From: an uncultured Bryobacteraceae bacterium
GTDB lineage: Bacteria; Acidobacteriota; Terriglobia; Bryobacterales; Bryobacteraceae
Direction: 5' to 3'
Length of the DNA stretch: 64,000 nt
Assembly: GCA_937924525.1 (NCBI GenBank)
Contig: CALDSU010000013.1
Location: 186,001 to 250,000, forward strand
The number at the start of each line of letters is the position of its first letter. The stretch's first letter is position 1. The translations under genes were made by a program, and so were the position numbers. The notes beneath the pieces were generated by a model. The model saw only the letters and a list, made by a program, of their open reading frames with translations. It was not told where the DNA came from and did not search any database. Positions 43,515-51,912 of the stretch are shown in pieces.

Positions 43515-43559
43515 AAGGGGTCACACGATCCTTCATGCCCGCCCCCCTGGAGTTCGCTC

Positions 43560-44444
43560 TTGCTGTTTGAAACCACTTTGCACCGCTCGGCCGAGGCTTC
43601 CGGCGTCGGCCTGCATAGCGGAGTACCCGTCCGGATCCGGATCTGCCCCGCGCCTGTCTCCACCGGCATCGTTTTTGTCCGCACGGACCTGGACCGCTTT
43701 CAAGTGCCCGCCAGTTGGCGGCATGTCGCCCGGGTCAGCTACGCCACCTCGCTGATGCGCCAGGGCGTGCTGATTTCGACTACCGAGCACCTGCTGAGTG
43801 TGTTCTACAGCATGGGCATTGACAACGCCTACGTGGAGATCGACAACCTGGAAGTGCCCATCCTCGACGGCAGCGGGCAGCCGTTTGTCGAACTGATCCG
43901 CGAGGCTGGCGTTCGCCATTACCGACGCAAGAAGCGCTACCTGCGGATCCGGCGGCCGATCCAGGTCGAGGATAAGGGCAAACGGATCGCGATTGAACCT
44001 GACGACGCTTTCCGGCTCACCTGCGCGATCCGGTTCGATCACCCGTGCGTCGGCCAGCAGCATTTGCAAATGGAGGTGACGCCGGAAAACTATGCCCGGC
44101 AGATCGCCCCGGCGCGCACGTTCGGGTTTTCCTATGAGCTGGATCAGATGAGGGACATGGGGCTGATTCGGGGGGCCTCGCTGGAGAACGCCGTATGCTT
44201 CGACCGGGAGCGCGTGGTGAATCCGGAGGGGCTGCGTTTCAGCGACGAACCGTGCCGTCACAAAGCCCTGGATCTGATCGGGGATCTGGCTTTGATCGGG
44301 CGCCCGCTGCTCGGCCATGTGAAAGCCGAGCGCGCCGGGCACGCGATGCATGTCGCGCTGGTGGCGCGGATCATGTCGGATCCCTCCCTGTACGAGATCC
44401 TCACCTACGACCAAGTGGAAGACCGTCTCGCGCTGGTGTCCTGA
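43560..44444 (+). CDS. lpxC: UDP-3-O-acyl-N-acetylglucosamine deacetylase
   Basis: The 294-residue protein has the LpxC pattern: EASGVGLHSG near the start, TTEHLLSVFYSMGIDN (zinc ligand His), ILDGSGQPFVELI, RTFGF, and CRHKALDLIGDLALIG (zinc ligands His and Asp), then GHVKAERAGHAMHVALV with the catalytic His. LpxC catalyses the committed step of lipid A synthesis, so the cell should have an outer membrane with lipid A. The preferred start is TTG 43560, 7 bases after GGAG; the frame extends upstream only through the promoter region. Confidence 0.93.
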   Translation: MLFETTLHRSAEASGVGLHSGVPVRIRICPAPVSTGIVFVRTDLDRFQVPASWRHVARVSYATSLMRQGVLISTTEHLLSVFYSMGIDNAYVEIDNLEVPILDGSGQPFVELIREAGVRHYRRKKRYLRIRRPIQVEDKGKRIAIEPDDAFRLTCAIRFDHPCVGQQHLQMEVTPENYARQIAPARTFGFSYELDQMRDMGLIRGASLENAVCFDRERVVNPEGLRFSDEPCRHKALDLIGDLALIGRPLLGHVKAERAGHAMHVALVARIMSDPSLYEILTYDQVEDRLALVS

Positions 44445-44501
44445 AACTGCTCTCCGCGGAGGAAGGGAGAGTGACCGGTTGTGCTACCCTAGGAAGGTCT
44501 T

Positions 44502-44714
44502 ATGGCCAGTATTCCCAACGTCAAGCGCTTTCGCATCACCAGCCCGGACGGCTCGATGACCGCCTCCCTGATGGCGGTCGTGCCCAAGGGCACCGACTAC
44601 GCTCAGTTTGTCGCCGACGCCGCCCAGCGGTTTGACTGGAAAGCGTGGCAGGAGTCGCAGCAGAAGCACTTCAAGATCCGCGTCGGGCAGCAGAAGCAGC
44701 GTAAGGCCAAGTAG
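44502..44714 (+). CDS. Small hypothetical protein
   Basis: The 70-residue product (ASIPNVKRFRITSPDGS, KGTDYAQFVADAAQRF) is charged, with a strongly basic C-terminal tail (KIRVGQQKQRKAK) that could bind nucleic acid. No family recognised. It follows lpxC by 57 bases on the same strand and is followed by a GC-rich hairpin. Confidence 0.6.
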   Translation: MASIPNVKRFRITSPDGSMTASLMAVVPKGTDYAQFVADAAQRFDWKAWQESQQKHFKIRVGQQKQRKAK

Positions 44715-44744
44715 CGCGCAAACTGCACGATCGGAACCTCCGGG

Positions 44745-44763
44745 GGCCGGCGTTCTGCCGGCC
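44745..44763. terminator. GC-rich hairpin between convergent genes
   Basis: GGCCGGC (44745-44751) and GCCGGCC (44757-44763) form a perfect 7-bp stem around GTTCT between the stops of the small hypothetical gene and the PQQ dehydrogenase gene. No T tract follows, so termination would be weak or bidirectional. Confidence 0.4.
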
Positions 44764-44788
44764 TCGAGCATTGCCGCAGCACGGCTGC

Positions 44789-47008
44789 TTACTCTCCGAC
44801 GGCGGGCCGCACCGCCAGGCCGGCAATCCAGTCCGCCAGCAATCTCGCTCCCGCTTCGTCCACCAGGTTCGTGCTCGTAGGCGGCATTTGGCCCACCCCG
44901 CGGCGGGAGACACGGTAGTGAATCACCGACCGCGCCGGGGCGCCCGGCGCCACCAGGCGCGCGTTCTCCAACCCGAAGGTCTCATGGATGGGCGGTTCGT
45001 CGACGATTCTGGCCTTCGCCAGCGGCGTCTCGTAACCCAACTCCATCAGGGAATTCCCGCCCCCGTCCGCCACATGGCACATGGCGCAGTTCACCGCCAG
45101 GTAGGTCCTGGCCCGCTCGGTGAGGTCGGCCCGTGGATCGAACGGATCGGGATAGCGCGAGTAAGCGTCAGGTCTTTGCTTGAGCGGCGCCCTAAACAGC
45201 CCGACATGATTCAGCGCCCGCAATTGATTGTCCCGGACGCCGCCGTAATCCTGGTCGCGATTCATCTGGGCCGTGTTCAAACCCAGCACGAATCCGGCTG
45301 CCCGGGAATGGCAGAACATGCACTCGTTCCGGCTCGGATAATGCCAGACTTGCCGGCGGACGCCGCCCGGCGCCGCCGGATCCCGAATCGGGAACGTGCG
45401 ATCCATGCCGGCTGCATCCACCAGCGTGGCATCGCGCTGCGCCCGATCCCACGCGTAGGTGTAGCCCACCCACTGATTGTCCTGCTTGACCACGATGCGG
45501 GTCTCGATCCAGCGGCGCGACTCCGGCTTGCCCGCCTCCATTTCCAGCGCAAAGGACTTGACGGTCACGGTCCCGTCGTCGAAATTCCAGGCGCCCTTCT
45601 CCTGAAACTCGATGCGCGCGTCGTCCGGCAGGGCGAGCCAGCGCTCCTTGTGCGCTCCGTCCGACCAGAATTGCGCGTTGACCGAGTACGGGATCACGCC
45701 TGGCGCGGGCCGTTGCTCCCGCAGCGAGGAGAACAGACCCGTTTCACTGAGTTTGCGGGGAAAACGGGGCCCCGGCGGACCGGGCGGCCGCCGCTGGAGT
45801 TGGTAAATGCCGCCTCCCGCATAATCGAGCGCGTAAAACGATCCATCGCGCGCCAGCCCGAAACTCACCAGCTTTAACGCGGAATCCGCCAATTCCTGGC
45901 GCCACGTCACCCGCTTCGCCCGGCGATCGTAGCGCAGAGCCCACATCTTTCCGTACTCGTAGTCGCCGTAGATGTAGGCTCCACGCAGTTCCGGAAACTT
46001 CGCGCCTTCGTAAAAATATCCGCCCGTGATCGACCGGCATTCGGTGTGATGATGCTCGATCACGGGCGGGGTGAACTCGCCCGGCCCGCGCGGTTTGTGC
46101 GGGTGGAATGGATGGCTGCCCTCCCTGACGCTCCAGCCGTGGTTGCTTCCGCGGCTGACCCGGTGGATCATCTCCCATAAATCCTGTCCCACGTCGCCCA
46201 CCCAGGGCTGCCCGGTGACCGGGTCGAAGCTGAACCGCCAGGGATTACGGAAACCATGCGCCCAGATCTCCGGCCGCGCACCCGGCATGCCCACAAACGG
46301 ATTGTCCGGCGGAATCGAGTACGCGCGGCCCGCATCCGGCCGGTCCACGTCCAGCCGCATCATCACGGAGAGTAAATCGTCCACCCCCTGGCCTGTCGCC
46401 TTCGGATCGGATCCGCCCGTGCTGTCGCCGGTGGAGATGTACAGGTAACCGTCCGGGCCGAAAACCGCCTCGCCGCCGTTGTGACCGCCGGCCGGCCACT
46501 CGATGATGATGCGCTCGGAACCGTCCTTCACGCTGGGCGGCTGCTGCGTGCGATCCACTTCGAAGCGGGAAACACGGCTGAGCTGACCCTTGGCGTCCTT
46601 GTGGGGGTCGAGGTGGCTGAAAACGAACACGTAGCCGTTCTCGGCGTACTTCGGGTGAAACGAAAATGCCGAGATCCCGCGCCCCATGTCGAGAAACAGC
46701 GCCTTGCTCGCCGCCGGGTTCTGCGGCAGGAAGCTGTAGATCTGACCCCCATACTGGGCCACCAGCCAACGATCCGACGTTGGTTCCTGGGCGATGAAGA
46801 CCGGATCGTTAAACTGCAAGTCGGGGAACGCCCGCGTCAGCCGGTACGGGGAGGGGGGCTCCGGCGCGCCCTGCACGTTCGAAGTGGTCCATTTCACCCT
46901 TTGCGGCATGCCGAAGGGACGCTCCTCGCCGGATGGCGCGGGCGGCAGGGTCAGGCAGAACAAACCGAGGAACAGAGAGAACCGAGGCGGCAGAAGGGGC
47001 GCTTTCAT
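44789..47008 (-). CDS. Secreted PQQ sugar dehydrogenase-like protein with C-terminal heme domain
   Basis: Residues 30-400 form the soluble sugar-dehydrogenase propeller (FSFHPKYAENGYVFVF, GGHNGGEAVFGPDGYLYIS, IWAHGFRNPWRFSFDP, SNHGWSVREG) and residues 410-739 a domain of the SO_2930/TIGR03806 type with two CXXCH motifs (CMFCHS and CAMCHV) and a final GQMPPTSTN axial-Met region. It starts with a signal peptide. It would oxidise a sugar or other alcohol in the periplasm. It differs from the dehydrogenase at 771 in carrying a larger, two-heme-motif C-terminal part. Confidence 0.85.
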   Translation of the reverse strand: MKAPLLPPRFSLFLGLFCLTLPPAPSGEERPFGMPQRVKWTTSNVQGAPEPPSPYRLTRAFPDLQFNDPVFIAQEPTSDRWLVAQYGGQIYSFLPQNPAASKALFLDMGRGISAFSFHPKYAENGYVFVFSHLDPHKDAKGQLSRVSRFEVDRTQQPPSVKDGSERIIIEWPAGGHNGGEAVFGPDGYLYISTGDSTGGSDPKATGQGVDDLLSVMMRLDVDRPDAGRAYSIPPDNPFVGMPGARPEIWAHGFRNPWRFSFDPVTGQPWVGDVGQDLWEMIHRVSRGSNHGWSVREGSHPFHPHKPRGPGEFTPPVIEHHHTECRSITGGYFYEGAKFPELRGAYIYGDYEYGKMWALRYDRRAKRVTWRQELADSALKLVSFGLARDGSFYALDYAGGGIYQLQRRPPGPPGPRFPRKLSETGLFSSLREQRPAPGVIPYSVNAQFWSDGAHKERWLALPDDARIEFQEKGAWNFDDGTVTVKSFALEMEAGKPESRRWIETRIVVKQDNQWVGYTYAWDRAQRDATLVDAAGMDRTFPIRDPAAPGGVRRQVWHYPSRNECMFCHSRAAGFVLGLNTAQMNRDQDYGGVRDNQLRALNHVGLFRAPLKQRPDAYSRYPDPFDPRADLTERARTYLAVNCAMCHVADGGGNSLMELGYETPLAKARIVDEPPIHETFGLENARLVAPGAPARSVIHYRVSRRGVGQMPPTSTNLVDEAGARLLADWIAGLAVRPAVGE

Positions 47009-47059
47009 TTTATATATTCAAAATATGCAACGATTATATTCTTGATCCTATCACACGGT

Positions 47060-48235
47060 TCACGGGCGCCCGGACATCCGGACCACGCCCCCCTCGGTGC
47101 GCGCGCCGGCCACCCCGCGAAATCCCTTCGGAATCTCTTCGAGGAACACGGTGAACTCGTTGCTGATCCGCTCTCGCGCGCCGATCCAGCCGTAAGCCGG
47201 CGCGCCGAACAGCGACCCGCGCAACACCGCCTTCTTCAATCCCTCGGCAAACGGCGAATTTCCGAATTCCAAGCCGCGGGCCACCACCTTTCCGTCCCAC
47301 GGCTTGAAGCGGTTGCTGCCGTTCTCCTGCCAGTCAGCCAGCCACGGGTTGCCCTCGGCGGGAAACACGTAGCCGATCAGAACGCGGTAGGCCGGGTGGA
47401 AAAGCGTGAAGAACTGCTCCTTGCGTTGCGGATCCAGCCGCAGGGCGGCGTAGGTTCCGGCGCGCGGGCGCGCCTGCATCACGCGCACGTCGGCAGGTTT
47501 TCCCTCCCAGTCGACTCCGTACGGCCACGAGAATTCCACGCCCGGCCGCAGCGAGCGGGTAGCCGGATCGCCCTCGGCCACGCGGCCGCGTGTTGCTGAG
47601 GCATCCAGTACGGTCTTTCCCGGTTCAACGAACGGCGGCCCGAACGTGGCGTGCTGCATCCACTGAAACGGACGGTCCCACGCCGCCAGATTCTCCACCC
47701 ACTCCCGCACCCGCACCTGGCGCTGCCCGGCGCGGAGAGTCACGGCGCGTTCCACGCGAAACTGGGTCTTGGGGAGATCCGCTCCATACCACAGAGTCAG
47801 GGCGTCATCCTCTTTTTCGATCTTGATCCGCCGCCATTCCACCACGGGCGCTTCGCCGTGGTTGCCGAGTCCCGCGCGTGCCTCCTCCGCCGAGGGTGGC
47901 CCGTAGATGGGAAAGCACAGCAGATGGCCCATGTAACCGCTCGACAACCAGCGGTGCGGGTCGGCGCCATAGCGGGCGTCGTGTTGCGCCGGATCGTAGC
48001 GGTGGGGGTCGATTGTCGGATAATGAGGCACCCGCATCGGGTTGATGTCTTTCCACGGGTCGCCGGTCGTCAGGCGAATCTCCGCCAGGTGGCCGCCGCC
48101 GGGCAGGATAGCGATCCGCATGCGTCCGTTCTCCAGCACCCAGGCGTCCCGCCCGTGGACGCGCCCCTCGCGCCACTGCAGCGTCTGCGCCCCCAACCCC
48201 GCCGCGGCGGCAATCATCAGCAGATAACGCACCAT
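47060..48235 (-). CDS. Secreted hypothetical protein, galactose-mutarotase-like fold suspected
   Basis: The protein has a short signal (MVRYLLMIAAAAGLGAQ) and a long beta-sandwich-like body: RMRIAILPGGGHLAEIRLTT, WVENLAAWDRPFQWMQHATF, FTLFHPAYRVLIGYVFP. The early VLENGRMRIAILPGGGHLAEI and the later W-x-x-H-x-x-F pattern recall aldose-1-epimerase-like or DUF4432-type sugar-binding proteins, without an identified catalytic pair. It is on the same strand as the neighbouring PQQ dehydrogenase (51 bases before it), so both may serve sugar use. Confidence 0.7.
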   Translation of the reverse strand: MVRYLLMIAAAAGLGAQTLQWREGRVHGRDAWVLENGRMRIAILPGGGHLAEIRLTTGDPWKDINPMRVPHYPTIDPHRYDPAQHDARYGADPHRWLSSGYMGHLLCFPIYGPPSAEEARAGLGNHGEAPVVEWRRIKIEKEDDALTLWYGADLPKTQFRVERAVTLRAGQRQVRVREWVENLAAWDRPFQWMQHATFGPPFVEPGKTVLDASATRGRVAEGDPATRSLRPGVEFSWPYGVDWEGKPADVRVMQARPRAGTYAALRLDPQRKEQFFTLFHPAYRVLIGYVFPAEGNPWLADWQENGSNRFKPWDGKVVARGLEFGNSPFAEGLKKAVLRGSLFGAPAYGWIGARERISNEFTVFLEEIPKGFRGVAGARTEGGVVRMSGRP

Positions 48236-48405
48236 GGGTTCCCATTGTAAATGGCTCCCAAGACCCGCCCGCAGCGGGAAGGATCCTTCTGGCGATGGAC
48301 TGCGCCGGAGCGGAAGTTGCGAAAACCAGCACAAACCAGTCGAGGCCACTGGGTGACCCAACGCCCGCCGCGCCAGCGTACCATGACGAAGAGGGCTTCA
48401 CCTCG

Positions 48406-49827
48406 ATGCCAGATCCGACCCGCCGCAGTGTTGTGTTGCAAAGCCTCGCCGCCGGAGCGGCGTGCGGCGCCCCGGCGGGCGACTTCGCCAGTTGGACGCT
48501 GGCCGAGGCGTCCGAGGCCGTACGCCGCAGACGCGTTTCGCCCGTCGAGTTGACCGAAGCCTGCCTGGCGCGCATCGCGGAGGCGAACCCGAAGCTCAAC
48601 GCGTTCATCACACTCACCGCGGACCAGGCCCTGGCACAGGCCCGGGCGCTGGCGGCGGAGCGGTGGCGCGGCCCTCTGCACGGCATTCCCGTCGCGGTCA
48701 AAGATCTGTTCGACACCGCCGGCATCCGCACCACCGGAGGCAGCGCGGTGTTCGCCAGCCGCACGCCCGAGCGGGATGCCGAAGCGGTACGCCGCCTACG
48801 CGCCGCGGGCGCCGTTCTGCTCGGCAAGCTCAACATGGACGAGTTCGCCTACCACTTCACCTCCGAGACGAGCCACTTCGGCGCCTGCCGCAATCCCTGG
48901 AATCCGGCGCTGACGCCAGGCGGTTCGTCGGGAGGTTCGGCGGTGGCGGTGGCGGCGGGGATGTGTTTCGCCGCGCTCGGGTCGGACACGGGCGGCTCGA
49001 TCCGGCTGCCGGCGGCGTTTTGCGGCGTCGTCGGACTGAAGCCCAGCTACGGGCGGGTGAGCTTGCGCGGCGTGCTGCCGCTGGCCTGGTCGATGGATCA
49101 CGCGGGTCCGCTGGCCCGGACGGCGCGCGACGCGGCGCTGGTGATGGACGTGATCGCCGGGCCGGACCCGGACGATCCCGACAGCCTGTCCGTCCCGGCC
49201 GGAGGATTCGCTGCGGCGCTGGCCGGTCCCGGTTCCAGGTTTCAGATCGGCGTGCCCCGCAAAGTGTTCTTCGACCGCCTGGATCCCGAAGTCGCAGCGG
49301 CGTTCGCGCGCGCCGTGGAGATTTTTGAGCGGCTGGGAGCGAACGTCCGCGACGTCGAGTTGCCCGCGATCCCGCCTCTGCCGGTCCTGCGCGCCGAGGC
49401 GTTCGCGTGGCACGAACCCATGCTGCCGCATCATGCCGGTCAATACCACCCGCACACGCTGCATGAGGTCCGCGAGGGGAGCGGCATCGCCATGGGAGAT
49501 TACGCGCGGGCGCTGCGCGAGTTGAAGCGGCTGCGCCTGGCGGTCCGCGATGTCTTTCAAGGTGTCGACGTGCTGGCCACGCCGGCCGCGCCAGGACCGG
49601 CGTTTCCCCTGGGGGTGGCGAAGCCGGACCTCGTTTACTTGCGCAATACCCTCCCCTTCAACGTCTACGGCATTCCCGCGGTTTCCGTCCCGTGCGGCTT
49701 TACCCGCGCCGGACTGCCCGTTGGTCTGCAACTGGCCGGCGCGCCGTTGGCCGATGCGCGCCTGCTGGCCGTTGCGCACGCGTTTGAAAGAGCGGCGGGG
49801 ATTGGGCCCGCCGCGCCGCCCCGGTGA
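48406..49827 (+). CDS. Tat-exported amidase (amidase signature family)
   Basis: A twin-arginine leader (TRRSVVLQSLAAGAACGAP) precedes an amidase signature enzyme with the complete Ser-cisSer-Lys triad: Lys in IPVAVKDLFD, cis-Ser in TPGGSSGGSAVAVAAGM and the nucleophile Ser in GSDTGGSIRLPAAFCG. The family hydrolyses amides, and includes GatA, but GatA is cytoplasmic and works with GatB, absent here. Substrate unknown. ATG 48406 gives the complete Tat signal. Confidence 0.87.
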   Translation: MPDPTRRSVVLQSLAAGAACGAPAGDFASWTLAEASEAVRRRRVSPVELTEACLARIAEANPKLNAFITLTADQALAQARALAAERWRGPLHGIPVAVKDLFDTAGIRTTGGSAVFASRTPERDAEAVRRLRAAGAVLLGKLNMDEFAYHFTSETSHFGACRNPWNPALTPGGSSGGSAVAVAAGMCFAALGSDTGGSIRLPAAFCGVVGLKPSYGRVSLRGVLPLAWSMDHAGPLARTARDAALVMDVIAGPDPDDPDSLSVPAGGFAAALAGPGSRFQIGVPRKVFFDRLDPEVAAAFARAVEIFERLGANVRDVELPAIPPLPVLRAEAFAWHEPMLPHHAGQYHPHTLHEVREGSGIAMGDYARALRELKRLRLAVRDVFQGVDVLATPAAPGPAFPLGVAKPDLVYLRNTLPFNVYGIPAVSVPCGFTRAGLPVGLQLAGAPLADARLLAVAHAFERAAGIGPAAPPR

Positions 49828-49834
49828 ATCTCTC

Positions 49835-50458
49835 ATGCCCGACTTGCCTCGTTCCCGCCCGATCATCCGGGTCATCGTCCGGCTGGCTGCGGCGTCGTGG
49901 TGGAACAGCTTGGCGCTGCTGGCGCAGCAGCACGAATTCGGCTTCACCCTGGGGCGTCTGGCCAGCCAGCAACTGCCGCAACTGAAATGGGGCGGGGGCG
50001 CCGCGCTTCAGCTCCAGTACGGCCGCCGTCTCGCCGGAGGCGCGGGCGTCGCGCTTTTTGGCGACGTCACCATACTGGCAAGTCCTCTGCGGGAGGTTTC
50101 CTCAAACAACCCGCGCGCCACGCGCGATGTAGCGTCCCTGTACCTCACCCCGGGATTGCGGGTGAAGGTGGCCCCGCAGTCCAAGGTCGCTCCCTTTGTG
50201 GCGTTCGGGGGCGGATGGGCTTGGTACGAGCAAAGCACCGAACGGCTGGACGGCAAGCCGAACGAAGCGCCGCGGAATGCCCACCGGCTGGCCCTGATGC
50301 GGGGCGGCGGCGTCGACGTACGGATCCGCCGCTGGCTGGCCGCCCGCGTCGAGGCCCGCGACTTTTACACCGGGAGTCCCGCCTTCAACATCTCTGTCAA
50401 TGGCAGGCGTCACAACGTCGCCGTTACTGGCGGCGTTGTCCGGCGCTGGGGCCGTTGA
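49835..50458 (+). CDS. Outer-membrane beta-barrel protein
   Basis: The 207-residue protein ends in a run of alternating, aromatic-rich strands (HEFGFTLGRLAS, AALQLQYGRRLAGGAGVALF, TPGLRVKVAPQSKVAPFVA, RIRRWLAARVEARDFYTG) and resembles OmpW/PagP-like small barrels. The N-terminal RVIVRLAAASWWNSLALLA looks like a weak signal peptide. It begins 7 bases after the amidase stop and may be co-transcribed with it. Confidence 0.65.
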   Translation: MPDLPRSRPIIRVIVRLAAASWWNSLALLAQQHEFGFTLGRLASQQLPQLKWGGGAALQLQYGRRLAGGAGVALFGDVTILASPLREVSSNNPRATRDVASLYLTPGLRVKVAPQSKVAPFVAFGGGWAWYEQSTERLDGKPNEAPRNAHRLALMRGGGVDVRIRRWLAARVEARDFYTGSPAFNISVNGRRHNVAVTGGVVRRWGR

Positions 50459-50486
50459 CCGCGGCCGCTCGGACTAGAAACGTAGC

Positions 50487-51065
50487 ATGTCCCTTACCGT
50501 CTCCACGCGCGTGGAACATGAGATTCTGCCTGCTCCCGGCGCCCGTCTCCGGTTGAAAGTGGCGAAAACCGGGCTGTTTAGCGGCAGGAAACATATCTTC
50601 TCCTTCCCTCGGTTTCGGGGCGTCGTGCGTTTCGACAGCGATCGTCCCGCCGATTCGTCGGTCGAACTGGAAATCGACGCCCGCGCCCTGGTCGTGGAGG
50701 ACGATTGGGTCAGCGGCAAGGACCGGGCGAAGATCAAGGAATACACCGAGCAGCAGATGCTTGACGTTGCCCGGCACCCGACGTTGCGCTTCGCGTCGTC
50801 GGCGGTGCAAGCGGCCGGCAACCGGGTTCGCGTCACGGGCGCGCTGACCGTGCGCGGCATTAGCCGTCCGGTTGAGGTCTCGGTGCTTTTTCGGGAAGCC
50901 TCCGCAGAAGGACTGGTGCTGGAAGGAGACGCCATCTTTCCGATGACGCAGTTCGGATTGACGCCTCCCTCGGCAGCCTTTGGCGCGATAGGCACCCGCG
51001 ATGAGATGGAATTCGAGTTCGTACTGACCACGCGGCCCCGTGGAGGCGCCGCCGAGCGAGACTAG
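50487..51065 (+). CDS. YceI-family lipid-binding-like protein
   Basis: The 192-residue protein has the YceI layout: a lipocalin-like barrel with SFPRFRGVVRFD, VELEIDARALVVEDDWVSGKD, KEYTEQQMLDVARHPTLRF, VTGALTVRGISRPVEVSV and FGLTPPSAAFGAIGTRDEME. YceI proteins bind isoprenoid or amide lipids and are usually periplasmic; this one lacks an evident signal peptide, so it may be cytoplasmic. Function unknown. Confidence 0.85.
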   Translation: MSLTVSTRVEHEILPAPGARLRLKVAKTGLFSGRKHIFSFPRFRGVVRFDSDRPADSSVELEIDARALVVEDDWVSGKDRAKIKEYTEQQMLDVARHPTLRFASSAVQAAGNRVRVTGALTVRGISRPVEVSVLFREASAEGLVLEGDAIFPMTQFGLTPPSAAFGAIGTRDEMEFEFVLTTRPRGGAAERD

Positions 51066-51135
51066 CCATCGGATCCGCGAACGAAAGTGCGCGGCCGGCC
51101 GGGTGGCAGGGCGACCGCAGCCGCCGCGGATGCGT

Positions 51136-51900
51136 TTAGCGCGACCACCACGAATACGCGGCGACGCCAAAGCCGATCAAGACCACAATCGCGCGGACGT
51201 ATTCGGCGCGCATGCGGCGGGCCACCCGAGCGCCCGAGTAGCCGCCAGCGGCCGCGGCCACCGCCATCACCAGCGCGATTTTCCACACGATGACGCCGGA
51301 GAGGGCGAAGATGATGGCGGTGATGCCGTTGATCGTCGCCGCCAACAGGTTTTTCACCGCGTTCATCTGGTGGATGTGCGGGATGCCCACAAACGCCAGG
51401 GCGCTCAACATCAGAATCCCGATGCCCGCGCCAAAGTATCCGCCGTAGGTTCCCACCAGGAACTGAAAGAGCACGACGGCCGCCAGCGTGCCCGCCTTGG
51501 GCCGTTCGTGGGGATGGGCGCCCACCCACCGCGACAGCGGCTTCTGCAAGAGCAGCAGCGTGGACGCGGTGACCAGCAGCCAGGGGATCAGCCCGGCAAA
51601 GATCCGCTCGGGCAGGCGGATCAGCAACAGAGACCCGACCACGCCGCCCACAAAGCTGGAAGGCCACAGGCGCAGCAGGTGCGCGCGGCAGGTCGCGAGT
51701 TCCTGGCGGTAGCCCCATCCGGCGGCCAGCGAGCCGGGCAGCAGGGCGAGGGTGCTGGTCGCGTTCGCCGCTACCGGGCTTAGCACCATCAGCAGGCTGG
51801 GAAAAGTCAGCAGCGTTCCCCCGCCCGCGATGGAGTTCACGGCGCCGCCGCAAAACGCGGCTAGGCACAGCAGGGACCAACTCCACAGAGAATCCAGCAT
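51136..51900 (-). CDS. TauE/SafE-family membrane transporter
   Basis: The 254-residue protein is almost all transmembrane helices and begins with the family's AAFCGGAVNSIAGGGTLLTFPSL, then FLVGTYGGYFGAGIGILMLSAL, the repeated half of the fold. Members export or import sulphonates, sulphite and related organic anions, or have unknown cargo. It lies 12 bases from the end of acs on the same strand. Confidence 0.88.
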   Translation of the reverse strand: MLDSLWSWSLLCLAAFCGGAVNSIAGGGTLLTFPSLLMVLSPVAANATSTLALLPGSLAAGWGYRQELATCRAHLLRLWPSSFVGGVVGSLLLIRLPERIFAGLIPWLLVTASTLLLLQKPLSRWVGAHPHERPKAGTLAAVVLFQFLVGTYGGYFGAGIGILMLSALAFVGIPHIHQMNAVKNLLAATINGITAIIFALSGVIVWKIALVMAVAAAAGGYSGARVARRMRAEYVRAIVVLIGFGVAAYSWWSR

Positions 51901-51912
51901 GGGCGCCCGCGG

